Shown here piece by piece: positions 24,824 through 35,642 of a stretch of DNA of 64,000 nucleotides. The notes under the pieces were generated by a model that was not told the origin of the DNA, did not search any database, and saw only the letters and a list, made by a program, of their open reading frames with translations. The first letter of the stretch is position 1. Every line of letters begins with the position of its first letter. Source of the stretch: Propionivibrio limicola (lineage in GTDB: Bacteria; Pseudomonadota; Gammaproteobacteria; Burkholderiales; Rhodocyclaceae). A program made the translations under genes and the position numbers. The stretch covers positions 42,634 to 106,633 of the forward strand of contig NZ_SSSR01000007.1 in NCBI RefSeq assembly GCF_009469695.1. Reading direction: 5' to 3'.

Positions 24824-25217
24824 TGTGTTCCCCCTTTTTGTCCATTCCGGCCCTGTAAGTGTGCCGGCAAACTCGGTTCTACAGATACAACTTTCGTAGA
24901 ATCGAGCGATTTTCAGGCAACGATCGCAGCTCGATTCTGTGCTCCGCCGATCAGCCTGTGTGATTCCCTCAAGCGGCGCTGCCCTACGTTGTAACCGCCG
25001 TTGGCGGAAATAGTTCCCGCTTCAATACGATCAAGATAGCTGAAAATTCGGCGGGGGCCGAATCGCCGGCGTTCATGCCTTGCTGCCGAAAACCTCCTCC
25101 GTTATGCTCGGGCGTTGGCTTTGCCAAAGAGAAAAAAGAGCTTTTGCAGCCAATGGTCTTTGGGGGTCCGCGTTTCACCGTCTGATTTCGCCGTCTAATC
25201 CAACCGAGGGGGGAGTG
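24824..25217. other. 394-bp intergenic stretch between the small membrane protein and the symporter
   Basis: Holds the upstream region of the small membrane protein, the glycosyltransferase remnant (24913-25104) and the promoter region of the symporter gene. No clear -35/-10 pair, riboswitch or terminator was recognised outside the remnant. Confidence 0.6.
24913..25104 (-). pseudogene. Decayed copy of the glycosyltransferase C-terminus
   Basis: Read on the minus strand, 62 codons before a TGA contain RRIFSYLDRIEAGTISANGG and a tail LIGGAQNRA, closely matching REIFHYLDHIKAGT and LVGGAAEQA at the C-terminus of the intact glycosyltransferase at 26692-27492. An in-frame TAA (25104-25102) closes the copy upstream, where the rest of the gene cannot be recognised. 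It looks like a remnant of a duplication, now upstream of the symporter gene. Confidence 0.7.
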
Positions 25218-26615
25218 ATGCAATCACTGCATGAATTTTTCAATACGATCAACGGCATCGTCTGGGGCGTGCCGATGATTCTTCTGATTCTGGGCACCGG
25301 ATTTTATTTGCAGCTTCGCCTTGGCTTCATGCCGATCCGCAAGATTCCGACCGGTTTTCGCATGATCATGCAAAGCCGCAAGCCGGGCAGCAGTGCGGAG
25401 GGCGAAATTTCGCCGTTCGCGGCGCTGATGACGGCGCTTTCGGCGACGGTCGGCACCGGCAACATCGCCGGCGTGGCGACGGCGATCGCGGTCGGCGGGC
25501 CGGGCGCGCTGTTCTGGATGTGGATGACGGCGCTCGTCGGCATGGCGACGAAATACGCGGAAGTCGTGCTGGCGGTGCGCTATCGCGAGGTCGATGAAAA
25601 CGGCGAGCATGCGGGCGGGCCGATGTATGCGATCAAGAACGGGCTCGGCCGGAACTGGCGCTGGCTGGCGACGGTCTTTGCCGTGTTCGGCGGTCTGGCC
25701 GGTTTTGGCATCGGCAACATGGTGCAGGCGAACGGTATTTCCAGCGTCATGCAAAACGCGTTCGGCGTGCCGACCTGGCTGACCGGCACGGTGCTCGTCC
25801 TGCTGACCGGTCTTGTCGTTCTGGGCGGCATCAAGCGCATCGGCAAGGTGGCGGAGTTGCTCGTGCCGGCGATGTGCATCGGCTATGTCGTGTGCTGTCT
25901 TGTCGTGCTGTTCGTGTTTGCGAAAGAGATTCCGGCGGCCTTCGCGCTGATCATCGAACAGGCGTTCAATCCGACGGCGGCGACCGGCGGTTTCCTCGGT
26001 TCGACGGTAATGATGGCGATCCAGAAAGGCGTCTCGCGCGGCATCTTCTCGAACGAAGCCGGTCTCGGCACGGCCGGCATTGCCCAGGCGGCGGGTACGA
26101 CGAGCCAACCGGTCTATTCCGGGCTGATCGGCATGATGGGCACCTTCATCGACACCATCATCGTGTGCACGATGACCGGCCTTGCGCTGATCGTCAGCGG
26201 CGTCTGGAGTTCCGGCGCGAACGGGGCGGTGCTGAGTTCGTCGGCGTTCGAGGCCGCCATGCCCGGCGTCGGCAAGTACCTGCTGGCTGTGTCGCTGGCC
26301 GTCTTTGCCTTTACGACGATCCTCGGCTGGGCTTACTACGGCGAGAAGTGCTGGGAGTACCTGCTCGGCACCGTCAGCGAGAAGCCTTTCCGCGTGTTCT
26401 GGACGCTGTCGCTCTTTCCCGGTGCGGTGCTCAGTCTCGATTTCGCCTGGCTGGTGGCGGACACGCTGAATGCCTTGATGGCGATCCCGAACCTGATCGT
26501 CCTGTTGCTGTTGAGTCCGCAAATCGTGGAGCTGACGCGCCAATACTTTGCGGCGCCGGAGGCGGCGGAAACGGAGGGGGAAATGGTTCTCGCCGTGCAG
26601 GCTGAGGACGACTGA
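25218..26615 (+). CDS. Alanine or glycine:cation symporter (AGCS family)
   Basis: 465-aa inner-membrane secondary transporter, about eleven transmembrane helices. Seen: [20 protein letters not shown] near residues 68-87, the AGCS signature with the glycine-rich TGNIAGVA, then [15 protein letters not shown] near 275-289. GGGGGGAGTG precedes the ATG. Imports alanine/glycine with Na+ by family analogy. A candidate hairpin terminator follows. Both flanks carry sequence related to the glycosyltransferase C-terminus. Confidence 0.93.
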   Translation: MQSLHEFFNTINGIVWGVPMILLILGTGFYLQLRLGFMPIRKIPTGFRMIMQSRKPGSSAEGEISPFAALMTALSATVGTGNIAGVATAIAVGGPGALFWMWMTALVGMATKYAEVVLAVRYREVDENGEHAGGPMYAIKNGLGRNWRWLATVFAVFGGLAGFGIGNMVQANGISSVMQNAFGVPTWLTGTVLVLLTGLVVLGGIKRIGKVAELLVPAMCIGYVVCCLVVLFVFAKEIPAAFALIIEQAFNPTAATGGFLGSTVMMAIQKGVSRGIFSNEAGLGTAGIAQAAGTTSQPVYSGLIGMMGTFIDTIIVCTMTGLALIVSGVWSSGANGAVLSSSAFEAAMPGVGKYLLAVSLAVFAFTTILGWAYYGEKCWEYLLGTVSEKPFRVFWTLSLFPGAVLSLDFAWLVADTLNALMAIPNLIVLLLLSPQIVELTRQYFAAPEAAETEGEMVLAVQAEDD

Positions 26616-26622
26616 TTGCGCC

Positions 26623-26658
26623 AAGGGGCGTCCGCGACAATTGTGTCGGGACGTCCTT
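26623..26658 (+). terminator. Hairpin after the symporter gene
   Basis: CGTCC-G-CGACA (26629-26639) pairs with TGTCG-GGACG (26644-26653) with one bulged G, and the flanking AAGG/CCTT extends the stem. The T-rich run comes only after a further 13 nt, so terminator function is uncertain. Confidence 0.4.
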
Positions 26659-26691
26659 CGGTATTCGGCTTTTTTCGAGAGTTGGCGGTTG

Positions 26692-27492
26692 TCAGGCCGA
26701 TTGAAGCGCCTGTTCCGCGGCTCCGCCGACCAGACCTTGGTATTTCCTTGATCGACATTTCCTTGCGCGAGAACCGTCGCTTACGGAAGTGGTTCCGGCC
26801 TTTATATGATCAAGATAGTGGAAAATTTCGCGCGGGCTGAACACATTGCGTTTGAATCCGGCGGCAAGCAACACATCCTGCGCTTCGTAGCCCGGATTGC
26901 GATGCGACATGAGGAAACTCACGCGGTTCTCGCGCATGAGGCGTAGATTCCAAAGCGCGCAAAAACTTTTGACGTGCGTTTCCCGGTAGGGCTTTGGCGG
27001 CCGCGACTTCAAGCCCAGCGCGAGTTTTGCCCGGCGCAGGTGGTGGCTGATGAAACGGGTGCCAATTCGCCACGCGGTGCGGAGTGGCCCGCGGTAGATT
27101 TGTTCGAGGCAGCCGACCAGAAAAACTTTATCGTCGGCCAGGCATTGGTCGAGCATCGCACGGAAAATCCGGCCGTCGTGGATCAGCGTGTCGGTGTGCA
27201 GCAGGAAAAGGTAATCGCACGTCGTCCGTTCCTGTGCGAGATTCAGGGCGCGCCCATGCGCGTGGAAGCCCGGCTCCCTGCCCTCCGCTTTGCGCTCGAT
27301 CAGGCGGATCCAGTCCAGCGAGCGCAGGTACTCGGTGCTTCCATCGGCCGAATCGTTGTCGACGACCCAGACTTCGGCGTCGTAGCCTGTCAGCGCTTCC
27401 CGCAACAATTCGAGACAGGTGCGGGTCATGACTTCCGTTCTGTAATTCACCAGCGCAATCGCGATGCGCGGGGGGGCGGAATGTTCTGACAT
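26692..27492 (-). CDS. Glycosyltransferase family 2
   Basis: 266 aa from the ATG at 27492, chosen because AACGGAGAAAAA lies just before it. Seen: GT-A fold opening IAIALVNYRTE, VVDNDSADGSTEYL near residues 43-56, and the DxD-like LLHTDT near 96-101 (metal/nucleotide sugar site). Acts on the cytoplasmic side, probably decorating lipid A, LPS core or another envelope glycan; acceptor unknown. A PmrA/QseB-like box lies 51 bp upstream. The C-terminus is duplicated as a remnant at 24913. Confidence 0.87.
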   Translation of the reverse strand: MSEHSAPPRIAIALVNYRTEVMTRTCLELLREALTGYDAEVWVVDNDSADGSTEYLRSLDWIRLIERKAEGREPGFHAHGRALNLAQERTTCDYLFLLHTDTLIHDGRIFRAMLDQCLADDKVFLVGCLEQIYRGPLRTAWRIGTRFISHHLRRAKLALGLKSRPPKPYRETHVKSFCALWNLRLMRENRVSFLMSHRNPGYEAQDVLLAAGFKRNVFSPREIFHYLDHIKAGTTSVSDGSRARKCRSRKYQGLVGGAAEQALQSA

Positions 27493-27542
27493 TTTTTCTC
27501 CGTTGGGTTGAGAGTGGATGGCATGCATCTTCGCTGTCCATC

Positions 27543-27559
27543 CTTAAGCGTGTCTTAAC
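27543..27559. promoter_or_regulatory. PmrA/QseB-type box upstream of the glycosyltransferase
   Basis: CTTAAG-CGTGT-CTTAAC, two hexamers spaced by five with one mismatch at the last base. 51 bp before the glycosyltransferase ATG; a -10-like CATCCA lies 22 bp downstream on the minus strand. Confidence 0.65.
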
Positions 27560-27666
27560 GGAGGGATTTCTGTTTGTAAGCGGATGTTTAATACGCAAAG
27601 CTTTGTTAATTCAGCATGTTCTGCGCTATTTCCTTTAGCGACTGCGCATGCGGCGCGTGCAGCAAA

Positions 27667-29565
27667 CTAGCCGTTCCGACCCGAAAACCGTGCCAGGTTT
27701 TGCATCATCTCGAGCATCGCCGGCCGAATCGATGCCTTGGCTTCGGCGACGTTGTCGATCGGGTTGTCGTCGCCGTCGGTGGCTTTGTTCCTGGCCGTTC
27801 CGGAGGCGTTGACCGGGAAGGAAATCTTCAGGTCGTTGCCGATATAGGCGATGCGGTTCCAGTCGCCGGCCACGGCGTAGTCGCGGTGGTAGTCGGGGGC
27901 GAGCAGGTTGTAGCCGAGCGAGTAATCGGAGGGCGGATTCTTCACGCCGAGCAGCGGCAGCAGCGTTGCCGGAATGTCGAGGTGGCTGGTGATGCCGGTG
28001 ACGACGCGCGGCTTTTCGCCTGGAATGCGGATCATGGCCGGCGTGCTGGTCTGGAAACGGTTGAACTCGGCGGCGTGGCCCCAGTGCGAGCGTTCCATGA
28101 ATTCCTCGCCGTGGTCGCCGAGCACGATGATGATGGTGTTGTCGAGCAGCTTTTTCGCGCGCAGGTGGTCGATCACCCGGCCGATCTGCTGGTCGACGTG
28201 GTGCGCGGCGTTGATGTAGCGGTTCTTGATCTGGCCGATGTCGGCGGCGAAATCGGCGGTCAGGTAGTTGAGGTCGTCGAGATACGGGCGGGCGATGGCC
28301 GTCTCGTCCGGGAAGTTGTAGTTGGCGTGCGTTGATTCAAAGAACATGTAGGTCATGAACGGGCGCGTGGGGTCGCGCCGGTCGATGAAGTCGAGCAGGT
28401 CGGCGACGTTGGCGCGGTCACGCTGCCAGGCGATGGCGCCCTCCGAGCGCTCGTGCAGGTCGGCCTTGTTCATGTTCACGAAAATCGTCTTGTCGAAGGC
28501 CGGGTAGGTGAAGCGCTGGCTGGTGTACAGGCCGAACTGGTAGTTCTCCTTCTTCATCACGTCGAGCAGCACCGGCGAGCGCCGGTTGTCGAGCATCGGG
28601 AACCAGTAGGTGCTGTACAGGCCGTAGAACATCGAAAAGACGCCCATCTGGGTGACGTTTCCGCCGCTGTAGTGTTGTTCGAGGCGCAAGGCGTCCTGCG
28701 AAAATGTCCATGTCTTCGGCATGATTTTCGGGTCGAGCATGTCGAAGCGCAGCGATTCGGCGACCAGCCAGACGACGTTCGGCGGCCGTGCCGGCGGTTC
28801 GATGTCGAGGGGCGCGAGCGGATAATGCAGCGTGCCGTTCTTGACCGCGATGCCGGAGGCGTCGCTGGATATTTCCTCGATCCCGAGCTTTTTGGCCAGC
28901 GTGCGCGCTGACGTCGGCAGGTAGAACGGATAGCGCTCGCTGGCGAAAAGGATCGGCCGGTAATTGGCGGCACTGCTGTAGGCGTAGGCGACGCGCTCGC
29001 CAAGGCTGAGGCCGGCGACGGCGATCAGCAGCCAGCGCCATTGCACGCGCCAGAGCCTCTTGCGCATGGTTTCGAAACGCGGCGCGAGCCAGAAATAAGC
29101 GGCGGCTTGCAGCGCGAACAACGCGAGAACGATCGCCGTCGCAGTCAGTTGCGTGCTCAGGCTGGCGCCGAGCGAGGCGATGCCGCCCGGCGTCAGTACC
29201 AGATCGACGACGAAGCCGTTGATGTGGAAGCCGTACATCGAGTGGATGACCCGGTCGGCAAAGAGCAGCACGTGCGTCAGGCCGGTGCTGCCGATGGCCG
29301 CGGCCGCGATGACGGCGGCGGCGCCGCGTGGTGCGAGCAGCCAGCCGGCCAGCTTGCGGGTGGTGAAAACGATGCACAGCGCTGGCAACAGGTAAAACAG
29401 GCTGTAGGTCGATGTCGTGGCCAGCGACCAGAGCCCGGTTCGCCAATCGGCGTACTGGCTCAAGCCCGCCAGGGTCGTCAGGTGCACGGCGACCAACAGC
29501 CAGCTGAGCACGAAGAAACGGTTGATTCTGGTGAGAGGGGAGAACGAGAGCATTCCTGGCATCAT
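27667..29565 (-). CDS. YejM/PbgA-like inner-membrane sulfatase-fold protein
   Basis: About 632 aa. Seen: five N-terminal transmembrane helices in the DUF3413 region (to about residue 180), then a periplasmic alkaline-phosphatase/sulfatase-fold domain with VVWLVAESLRFDML and VLGDHGEEFMERSHWGH. Relatives (YejM/PbgA/LapC) bind lipid A or cardiolipin and adjust LPS synthesis. A Met at 29592 also exists, but it lies upstream of the start site predicted from the box and -10 at 29579-29584, so Met10 at 29565 or Met14 at 29553 is more likely. Divergent from eptA. Confidence 0.85.
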   Translation of the reverse strand: MMPGMLSFSPLTRINRFFVLSWLLVAVHLTTLAGLSQYADWRTGLWSLATTSTYSLFYLLPALCIVFTTRKLAGWLLAPRGAAAVIAAAAIGSTGLTHVLLFADRVIHSMYGFHINGFVVDLVLTPGGIASLGASLSTQLTATAIVLALFALQAAAYFWLAPRFETMRKRLWRVQWRWLLIAVAGLSLGERVAYAYSSAANYRPILFASERYPFYLPTSARTLAKKLGIEEISSDASGIAVKNGTLHYPLAPLDIEPPARPPNVVWLVAESLRFDMLDPKIMPKTWTFSQDALRLEQHYSGGNVTQMGVFSMFYGLYSTYWFPMLDNRRSPVLLDVMKKENYQFGLYTSQRFTYPAFDKTIFVNMNKADLHERSEGAIAWQRDRANVADLLDFIDRRDPTRPFMTYMFFESTHANYNFPDETAIARPYLDDLNYLTADFAADIGQIKNRYINAAHHVDQQIGRVIDHLRAKKLLDNTIIIVLGDHGEEFMERSHWGHAAEFNRFQTSTPAMIRIPGEKPRVVTGITSHLDIPATLLPLLGVKNPPSDYSLGYNLLAPDYHRDYAVAGDWNRIAYIGNDLKISFPVNASGTARNKATDGDDNPIDNVAEAKASIRPAMLEMMQNLARFSGRNG

Positions 29566-29606
29566 CCGATCCGAATGGTTTATGGTGGGCATCTTGGGGG
29601 GCGACC

Positions 29607-29623
29607 CTTAAGCCAGTCTTAAG
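29607..29623. promoter_or_regulatory. Divergent PmrA/QseB-type box between yejM-like gene and eptA
   Basis: CTTAAG-CCAGT-CTTAAG, a perfect repeat that reads the same pattern on both strands. Exactly 22 bp downstream on the plus strand lies CAATAT (29646-29651) and 22 bp downstream on the minus strand CATAAA (29584-29579), both -10-like. One box could therefore drive both genes. Confidence 0.75.
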
Positions 29624-29674
29624 GAGGCGATTTCAGACTGCCAGCCAATATTCATCGAGTTTCAGAGGTTGCCC

Positions 29675-31360
29675 GTGTTCTCAGCTTCCCACGCCATGCG
29701 CCTGTTTTGTCCCGTCTGTTGGGCCCAACGGGGCCGAGCCGGCGAGATGCCCGCCGTACGGGTCGAAACGCTGGCGCTTGCGGCCAGCCTGTTTTTCGCG
29801 CTCGCCTGCAACGGCCTGTTCTGGCACGCGGTGCTGGCCGACCGGCCGCTGGCCCGGATGGGAACGCTGTTGTTTTCGCTGGGTCTGGGCGTGGCCATGA
29901 CGGCGCTGCAGTTCGTTTTTCTGGCGCTGCTGATGAACCGCTGGACGGCCAAGCCGGTATTGGCCATTTTCATCGTGTGCACGGCCGTGGCAACGTACTA
30001 CATGAACGCGTTTACCGTGTTCATCGACCAGGACATGCTGCGCAATGTCCTGAGGACCGACGTCAGCGAGGCGAGCGAATTGCTCTCCCTTGGCATGCTG
30101 CCGCATCTCGCCCTTTATGCCGGGCTGCCGTTGGCCTTGCTCTGGCGCGTCCGGATCAAGCGCGAAGCGTGGCGGCGGGCGCTGACTGGGCGATTGTTCT
30201 CCATGGCGCTGGCGTTCGGCGTGGCGGTGCTGGCGCTGCTGAGCGTCTATTCCCAACTGGCGCCGCTGATGCGCAACCACAAGGAAATCCGCTATCTGGT
30301 GACGCCCGGCAATGTTGCCTATTCGCTGGTGCACGTGCTGAACAACGAGGCCAGCGCGGCGCAGCGACCGCGTCTGCCGGTCGGCACCGATGCGACTCTG
30401 GGGGCGGGCTGGGCGGAGCGCAAGAAGCCGGTGCTGTTCGTCATCGTCGTCGGCGAAACGGTGCGGGCCGCCAACTGGGGGTTGTCCGGCTATGCCCGGC
30501 AAACGACGCCCAAACTGGCGCAGCGCGAGGTGATCAACTTCGCGCAGATGACCAGTTGCGGCACGAATACCGAGGTTTCGGTGCCGTGCATGTTTTCGGT
30601 TCATGGCCGGCGCCATTACGACGATGCGAAGATTCACCAGAGCGAGTCTTTGCTCAACGTCCTGAGCCATGCCGGCTTCAACGTCCTCTGGCGCGACAAC
30701 CAGTCAGGATGCAAGGGTGCGTGCACCGGCGTCGGGGAGGAGCGGCTTAGTAACGCCAAGGTGCCCGAATTGTGCGACGGACAGCGTTGTCTCGACGAAA
30801 TCCTGCTGCATGACCTCGACCGGGTGCTGGCCGATCGGCGGGGCAACCGGGTGCTCGTGCTGCACCAGCTCGGCAACCACGGACCGGCTTATTTCGAGCG
30901 CTACCCGGCTGCCTTCCGCCGTTTTCAGCCGACTTGCGACACGGCTGACATCGCCACGTGCTCCACCGAGTCGATCGTCAATTCCTACGACAATGCCTTG
31001 CTCTATACCGACCACGTGCTGGCGAAGACGATCGATTTCCTCAGGCGGCAGGCACCGGAATACGACACGGCGATGATTTATCTGTCGGACCATGGCGAGT
31101 CGCTGGGCGAGAACGGACTCTTCCTGCACGGTGTGCCGTACGCGATTGCGCCGGCAGAGCAGACGCGGGTGCCGCTGGTGATGTGGTTTTCGCCGGAATA
31201 TGCCCGCGATTTCGGCGTCGATACCGGCTGCTTGCGGGCTCGTGCGGCACGGCCGGCCTCCCACGACAACCTGTTCCATTCCGTTCTCGGGCTGCTTGAC
31301 GTGAGAACCCATGTCTATGACGCCGCGCTCGACGTGTCGGCGGCTTGCCGGTCGGGCTGA
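29675..31360 (+). CDS. eptA: Lipid A phosphoethanolamine transferase EptA
   Basis: About 561 aa from the GTG at 29675 (AGAGG seven bases before). Transfers phosphoethanolamine from phosphatidylethanolamine to lipid A on the periplasmic face, lowering negative charge and polymyxin binding. Seen: five N-terminal membrane helices, then the catalytic domain with VVGETVRAANWGLSGY, nucleophile Thr in SCGTNTEVSVPCMFS near residue 298, and metal/substrate residues in YLSDHGESLGENGLFLHGVP. A divergent PmrA/QseB-like box lies upstream, as for eptA in enterobacteria. Confidence 0.93.
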   Translation: MFSASHAMRLFCPVCWAQRGRAGEMPAVRVETLALAASLFFALACNGLFWHAVLADRPLARMGTLLFSLGLGVAMTALQFVFLALLMNRWTAKPVLAIFIVCTAVATYYMNAFTVFIDQDMLRNVLRTDVSEASELLSLGMLPHLALYAGLPLALLWRVRIKREAWRRALTGRLFSMALAFGVAVLALLSVYSQLAPLMRNHKEIRYLVTPGNVAYSLVHVLNNEASAAQRPRLPVGTDATLGAGWAERKKPVLFVIVVGETVRAANWGLSGYARQTTPKLAQREVINFAQMTSCGTNTEVSVPCMFSVHGRRHYDDAKIHQSESLLNVLSHAGFNVLWRDNQSGCKGACTGVGEERLSNAKVPELCDGQRCLDEILLHDLDRVLADRRGNRVLVLHQLGNHGPAYFERYPAAFRRFQPTCDTADIATCSTESIVNSYDNALLYTDHVLAKTIDFLRRQAPEYDTAMIYLSDHGESLGENGLFLHGVPYAIAPAEQTRVPLVMWFSPEYARDFGVDTGCLRARAARPASHDNLFHSVLGLLDVRTHVYDAALDVSAACRSG

Positions 31361-31465
31361 GGGGGATTTTGTCCGGCCATGTCGAGAAGGCGGCGGAAGC
31401 GCTATCGCGCCGCCGGGAAATCGCGCTAGTATCGGGCCGGTTTTCGTTCTCACCCGCCCGGTTCC

Positions 31466-32644
31466 ATGCAAATACCCCAGGTCGACATCCGCACGATCCT
31501 TCTGCTTTTGGCGGTAGGCAACCTGATCGTGGCGGGGCTGCTGTCCCTCTACCGGTATCGCCAGAAATTGCCGGCGTTCGTTCTGACGGCCCGCCTCTTT
31601 CATGCCGTTGGCTGGTCGCTCCTGTGGCTGCGCGGCATGATCCCGGACGAGCTTTCCTACGCGGCTGGCAATATTCTGCTCAATCTCGGCTGGGCCATCG
31701 AAGCCGTTGCTCTGTTGTCGATCGAGCAGCGCGAGCGGCGGATCGAACTGCTCTATGCCGCGTTGGCGGTGGCTGGCGCGGCGGCCGTGGTGTTCAATCA
31801 GTGGGCGCAGACGGCGCCGAACGTCAGGATCGCCACCGCCTCGGTCACGACCTTGCTGTTCTTCCTCCTGCCGGCTTTCCTGCTCGGGCTGGGCCGGCAA
31901 GGGTCGTTGTTGCAGCGGGCGATCGGCGTCCTCTATTTCGCCTGCTCCTTTGCTGTCGCTTTCCGCGCTTACGATGCGTTGACGTCGGCGCCGTCGATGA
32001 ACCTTGTGACGCCGGGCGTGGGGCAGACGTTAGCCTTCCTGTCGGTGTTCTCGCTGCTGCTCTTCGGCAACATCGGCTATTTGCTCCTGCTCAAGGAAAA
32101 GGACGATGCGGAGCTCTTGCAGGCGGCGACGAGCGATCCGCTGACCGGCCTGTTCAACCGGCGCGCTTTCTTCGCGGCGGCGGAAATCGCGCTCGGCCTC
32201 GCCGTCCGGCGCGAGGAGCCGGTCAGCCTGCTGATGTTCGACCTCGATCACTTCAAGCGCATCAACGACACCTACGGCCATGACGCCGGGGACGTTGTCC
32301 TCAAGGTGTTTGCCGGCACCACCCGGTGCCTGATCCGGCCGCACGACATCTTCGCCCGCATCGGCGGCGAGGAGTTCGTCATCCTGCTGATCGGGTCGTT
32401 TGATGACGCCCGCGAGATCGCCGAACGGATCAGGCAGGCGGCGTCGATCCAGGTGTTCAGCGAATTCCCCGAGCTGCGCTATACGGTCAGCGCCGGCGGT
32501 TTCACGCAAATTCCCACCGACGGCGGCGATCTGGCGGAGATGATGCGCCACGCCGACCGCGCCCTCTACAAAGCCAAGAACGCCGGCCGCAACCGGGTCG
32601 AGCTATCAATGGCCGCGCCGTGGCTTGATTTCGTGGCGCAGTAA
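31466..32644 (+). CDS. Membrane-anchored diguanylate cyclase
   Basis: 392 aa. Seen: about seven transmembrane helices over residues 10-210, then a GGDEF domain starting ATSDPLTGLFNRRAF, with FDLDHFKRINDTYGHDAGD and the active-site motif GGEEF near residue 300. No RxxD inhibitory site was identified before GGEEF. Makes cyclic di-GMP; the N-terminal region may sense a membrane signal. Stands alone after eptA. A small 7-bp hairpin (32653-32674) lies beyond its stop. Confidence 0.92.
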   Translation: MQIPQVDIRTILLLLAVGNLIVAGLLSLYRYRQKLPAFVLTARLFHAVGWSLLWLRGMIPDELSYAAGNILLNLGWAIEAVALLSIEQRERRIELLYAALAVAGAAAVVFNQWAQTAPNVRIATASVTTLLFFLLPAFLLGLGRQGSLLQRAIGVLYFACSFAVAFRAYDALTSAPSMNLVTPGVGQTLAFLSVFSLLLFGNIGYLLLLKEKDDAELLQAATSDPLTGLFNRRAFFAAAEIALGLAVRREEPVSLLMFDLDHFKRINDTYGHDAGDVVLKVFAGTTRCLIRPHDIFARIGGEEFVILLIGSFDDAREIAERIRQAASIQVFSEFPELRYTVSAGGFTQIPTDGGDLAEMMRHADRALYKAKNAGRNRVELSMAAPWLDFVAQ

Positions 32645-32695
32645 GAAGCAGGAACCCCGGCCAGGGTCGGGGTTACGGATTCACGCTTCTTTGTT

Positions 32696-33124
32696 TCAGA
32701 CCGGCACGCCGAGCACGACGTGGCTGGCCTTGATCAGCGCCGTCGCCGGGGCGCCTTCCTTCAGGCCGAGTTCGAGCACCGCTTCGTTGGTGATGACGGC
32801 GTGCACGACCGAGCCGCCGGCCAGCGCAATCGCCACATCGCTGTTGACAGCGCCCTTGGTCAGACGCTTCACCGTGCCGCTGAGTTGGTTGCGCGTCGAG
32901 AAACGGATCTTGCTGTCGCCGGCGACAACCATCACCCACGGCGCCTTGGTGTAGGCCACGGCCGGCTGGCCGATGGCGAGCCCGAGCGACTTGACGCTGC
33001 CTTCGGTGACGATGGCGACGATCTTGTCGCCGCCCTGGGTGGTGACTTCGACTTCGGCATTGACTGCGCCATTCGACAGGGCGGTGATGGTGCCTTCAAA
33101 GACGTTGCGTGCGCTGATGTTCAT
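32696..33124 (-). CDS. mop: Molbindin (tandem Mop/TOBE) molybdate-binding protein
   Basis: 142 aa composed of two Mop repeats, residues 1-70 and 71-142, starting SARNVFEGTI and STRNQLSGTV. Each repeat binds molybdate or tungstate as part of a multimer, storing or buffering Mo in the cytoplasm. AGGAGA precedes the ATG. Divergent from modE, with a ModE-like box in between. The same repeat pair forms the C-terminal half of ModE next door. Confidence 0.9.
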   Translation of the reverse strand: MNISARNVFEGTITALSNGAVNAEVEVTTQGGDKIVAIVTEGSVKSLGLAIGQPAVAYTKAPWVMVVAGDSKIRFSTRNQLSGTVKRLTKGAVNSDVAIALAGGSVVHAVITNEAVLELGLKEGAPATALIKASHVVLGVPV

Positions 33125-33170
33125 TGGATTCTCCTGAAACGTGATGCGCGGGTGAGGCTGGCCCGATTCT

Positions 33171-33194
33171 CGCTATATACGGATCAATAGAGCG
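33171..33194. promoter_or_regulatory. ModE-binding (Mo) box
   Basis: CGCTATATA-CGGATC-AATAGAGCG, an inverted repeat matching the ModE consensus half-site ATCGCTATATA and its partner with 6 bp between. It lies about 50 bp before mop. A second, weaker dyad GTTGT/ACAAC (33306-33322) touches the modE start. Confidence 0.6.
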
Positions 33195-33322
33195 ACTTTC
33201 GCGACCGCGGAGACAATTTTGGGGTAACCCGCTGTGCAATGACAACCATAGCGGACAGCCTGTTTCCGGCGCGCCGGTCGCCTGTGAAGTGGCATCTTTT
33301 GGTTCGTTGTATACGCGACAAC

Positions 33323-34946
<1,624 letters not shown>

Positions 34947-34964
34947 TCTATTGGGATAAAAGTC

Positions 34965-35642
34965 ATGGATATGGCCGACCTCGGTGCCGTCTGGCTGACT
35001 CTCAAGCTGGCCAGCGTCGTTACTGTCCTGCTGCTGTTGATCGGCACGCCGATTGCGTGGTGGCTGGCGCGGACGCGCTCGCGCCTCAAGGGCGTCATCG
35101 GCGCCGTGGTGGCGCTGCCGCTCGTGCTGCCGCCGACGGTGCTCGGCTTTTACCTGCTTCTTGTCCTGGGGCCGCAGGGCTGGGGCGGTCAGTTGACCGA
35201 AGCGCTTGGCCTCGGCTTGTTGCCCTTCACCTTTCCCGGCCTCGTCGTCGCCTCGGTGTTCTACTCGATGCCGTTCGTCGTGCAGCCGATCCAGAATGCC
35301 TTCGAAGCGATTGGCGAGCGGCCGCTCGAAGTCGCCGCGACGCTGCGCGCCAGCCCGTGGAGTGCGTTCTGGTCGGTCGCCGTGCCGCTTGCCCGGCCGG
35401 GTTTTCTCTCCGGCGCCATTCTCGGCTTCGCGCATACGGTCGGCGAGTTTGGCGTCGTGCTGATGATCGGCGGCAACATTCCGGACAAGACGCGCGTCAT
35501 CTCGGTGCAAATCTACGACCACGTCGAGGCGCTCGAATACGCGCAGGCGCACTGGCTGGCCGGCGGCATGCTGGTGTTCAGCTTCGTCGTGTTGTTGGCG
35601 CTCTATAGCTTGAAGCAACGTGGCAAAGGAGAGGCGCGATGA
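34965..35642 (+). CDS. modB: Molybdate ABC transporter permease
   Basis: 225-aa integral membrane subunit with about five helices. Seen: [14 protein letters not shown] near residues 53-66, and the EAA-type cytoplasmic loop [20 protein letters not shown] near 123-142 that contacts ModC. The stop overlaps the modC start (ATGA). Works with modA and modC. Confidence 0.95.
   Translation: MDMADLGAVWLTLKLASVVTVLLLLIGTPIAWWLARTRSRLKGVIGAVVALPLVLPPTVLGFYLLLVLGPQGWGGQLTEALGLGLLPFTFPGLVVASVFYSMPFVVQPIQNAFEAIGERPLEVAATLRASPWSAFWSVAVPLARPGFLSGAILGFAHTVGEFGVVLMIGGNIPDKTRVISVQIYDHVEALEYAQAHWLAGGMLVFSFVVLLALYSLKQRGKGEAR

Noticed and set aside
29566..29592. Start of the yejM-like protein at the Met at 29592
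   Set aside because: It lies upstream of the transcription start expected from the box and -10 spacing; Met10 or Met14 fits better. Not excluded if another promoter is used.
32653..32674. Terminator between the diguanylate cyclase and mop genes
   Set aside because: Stem of 7 bp without a T run in either direction.
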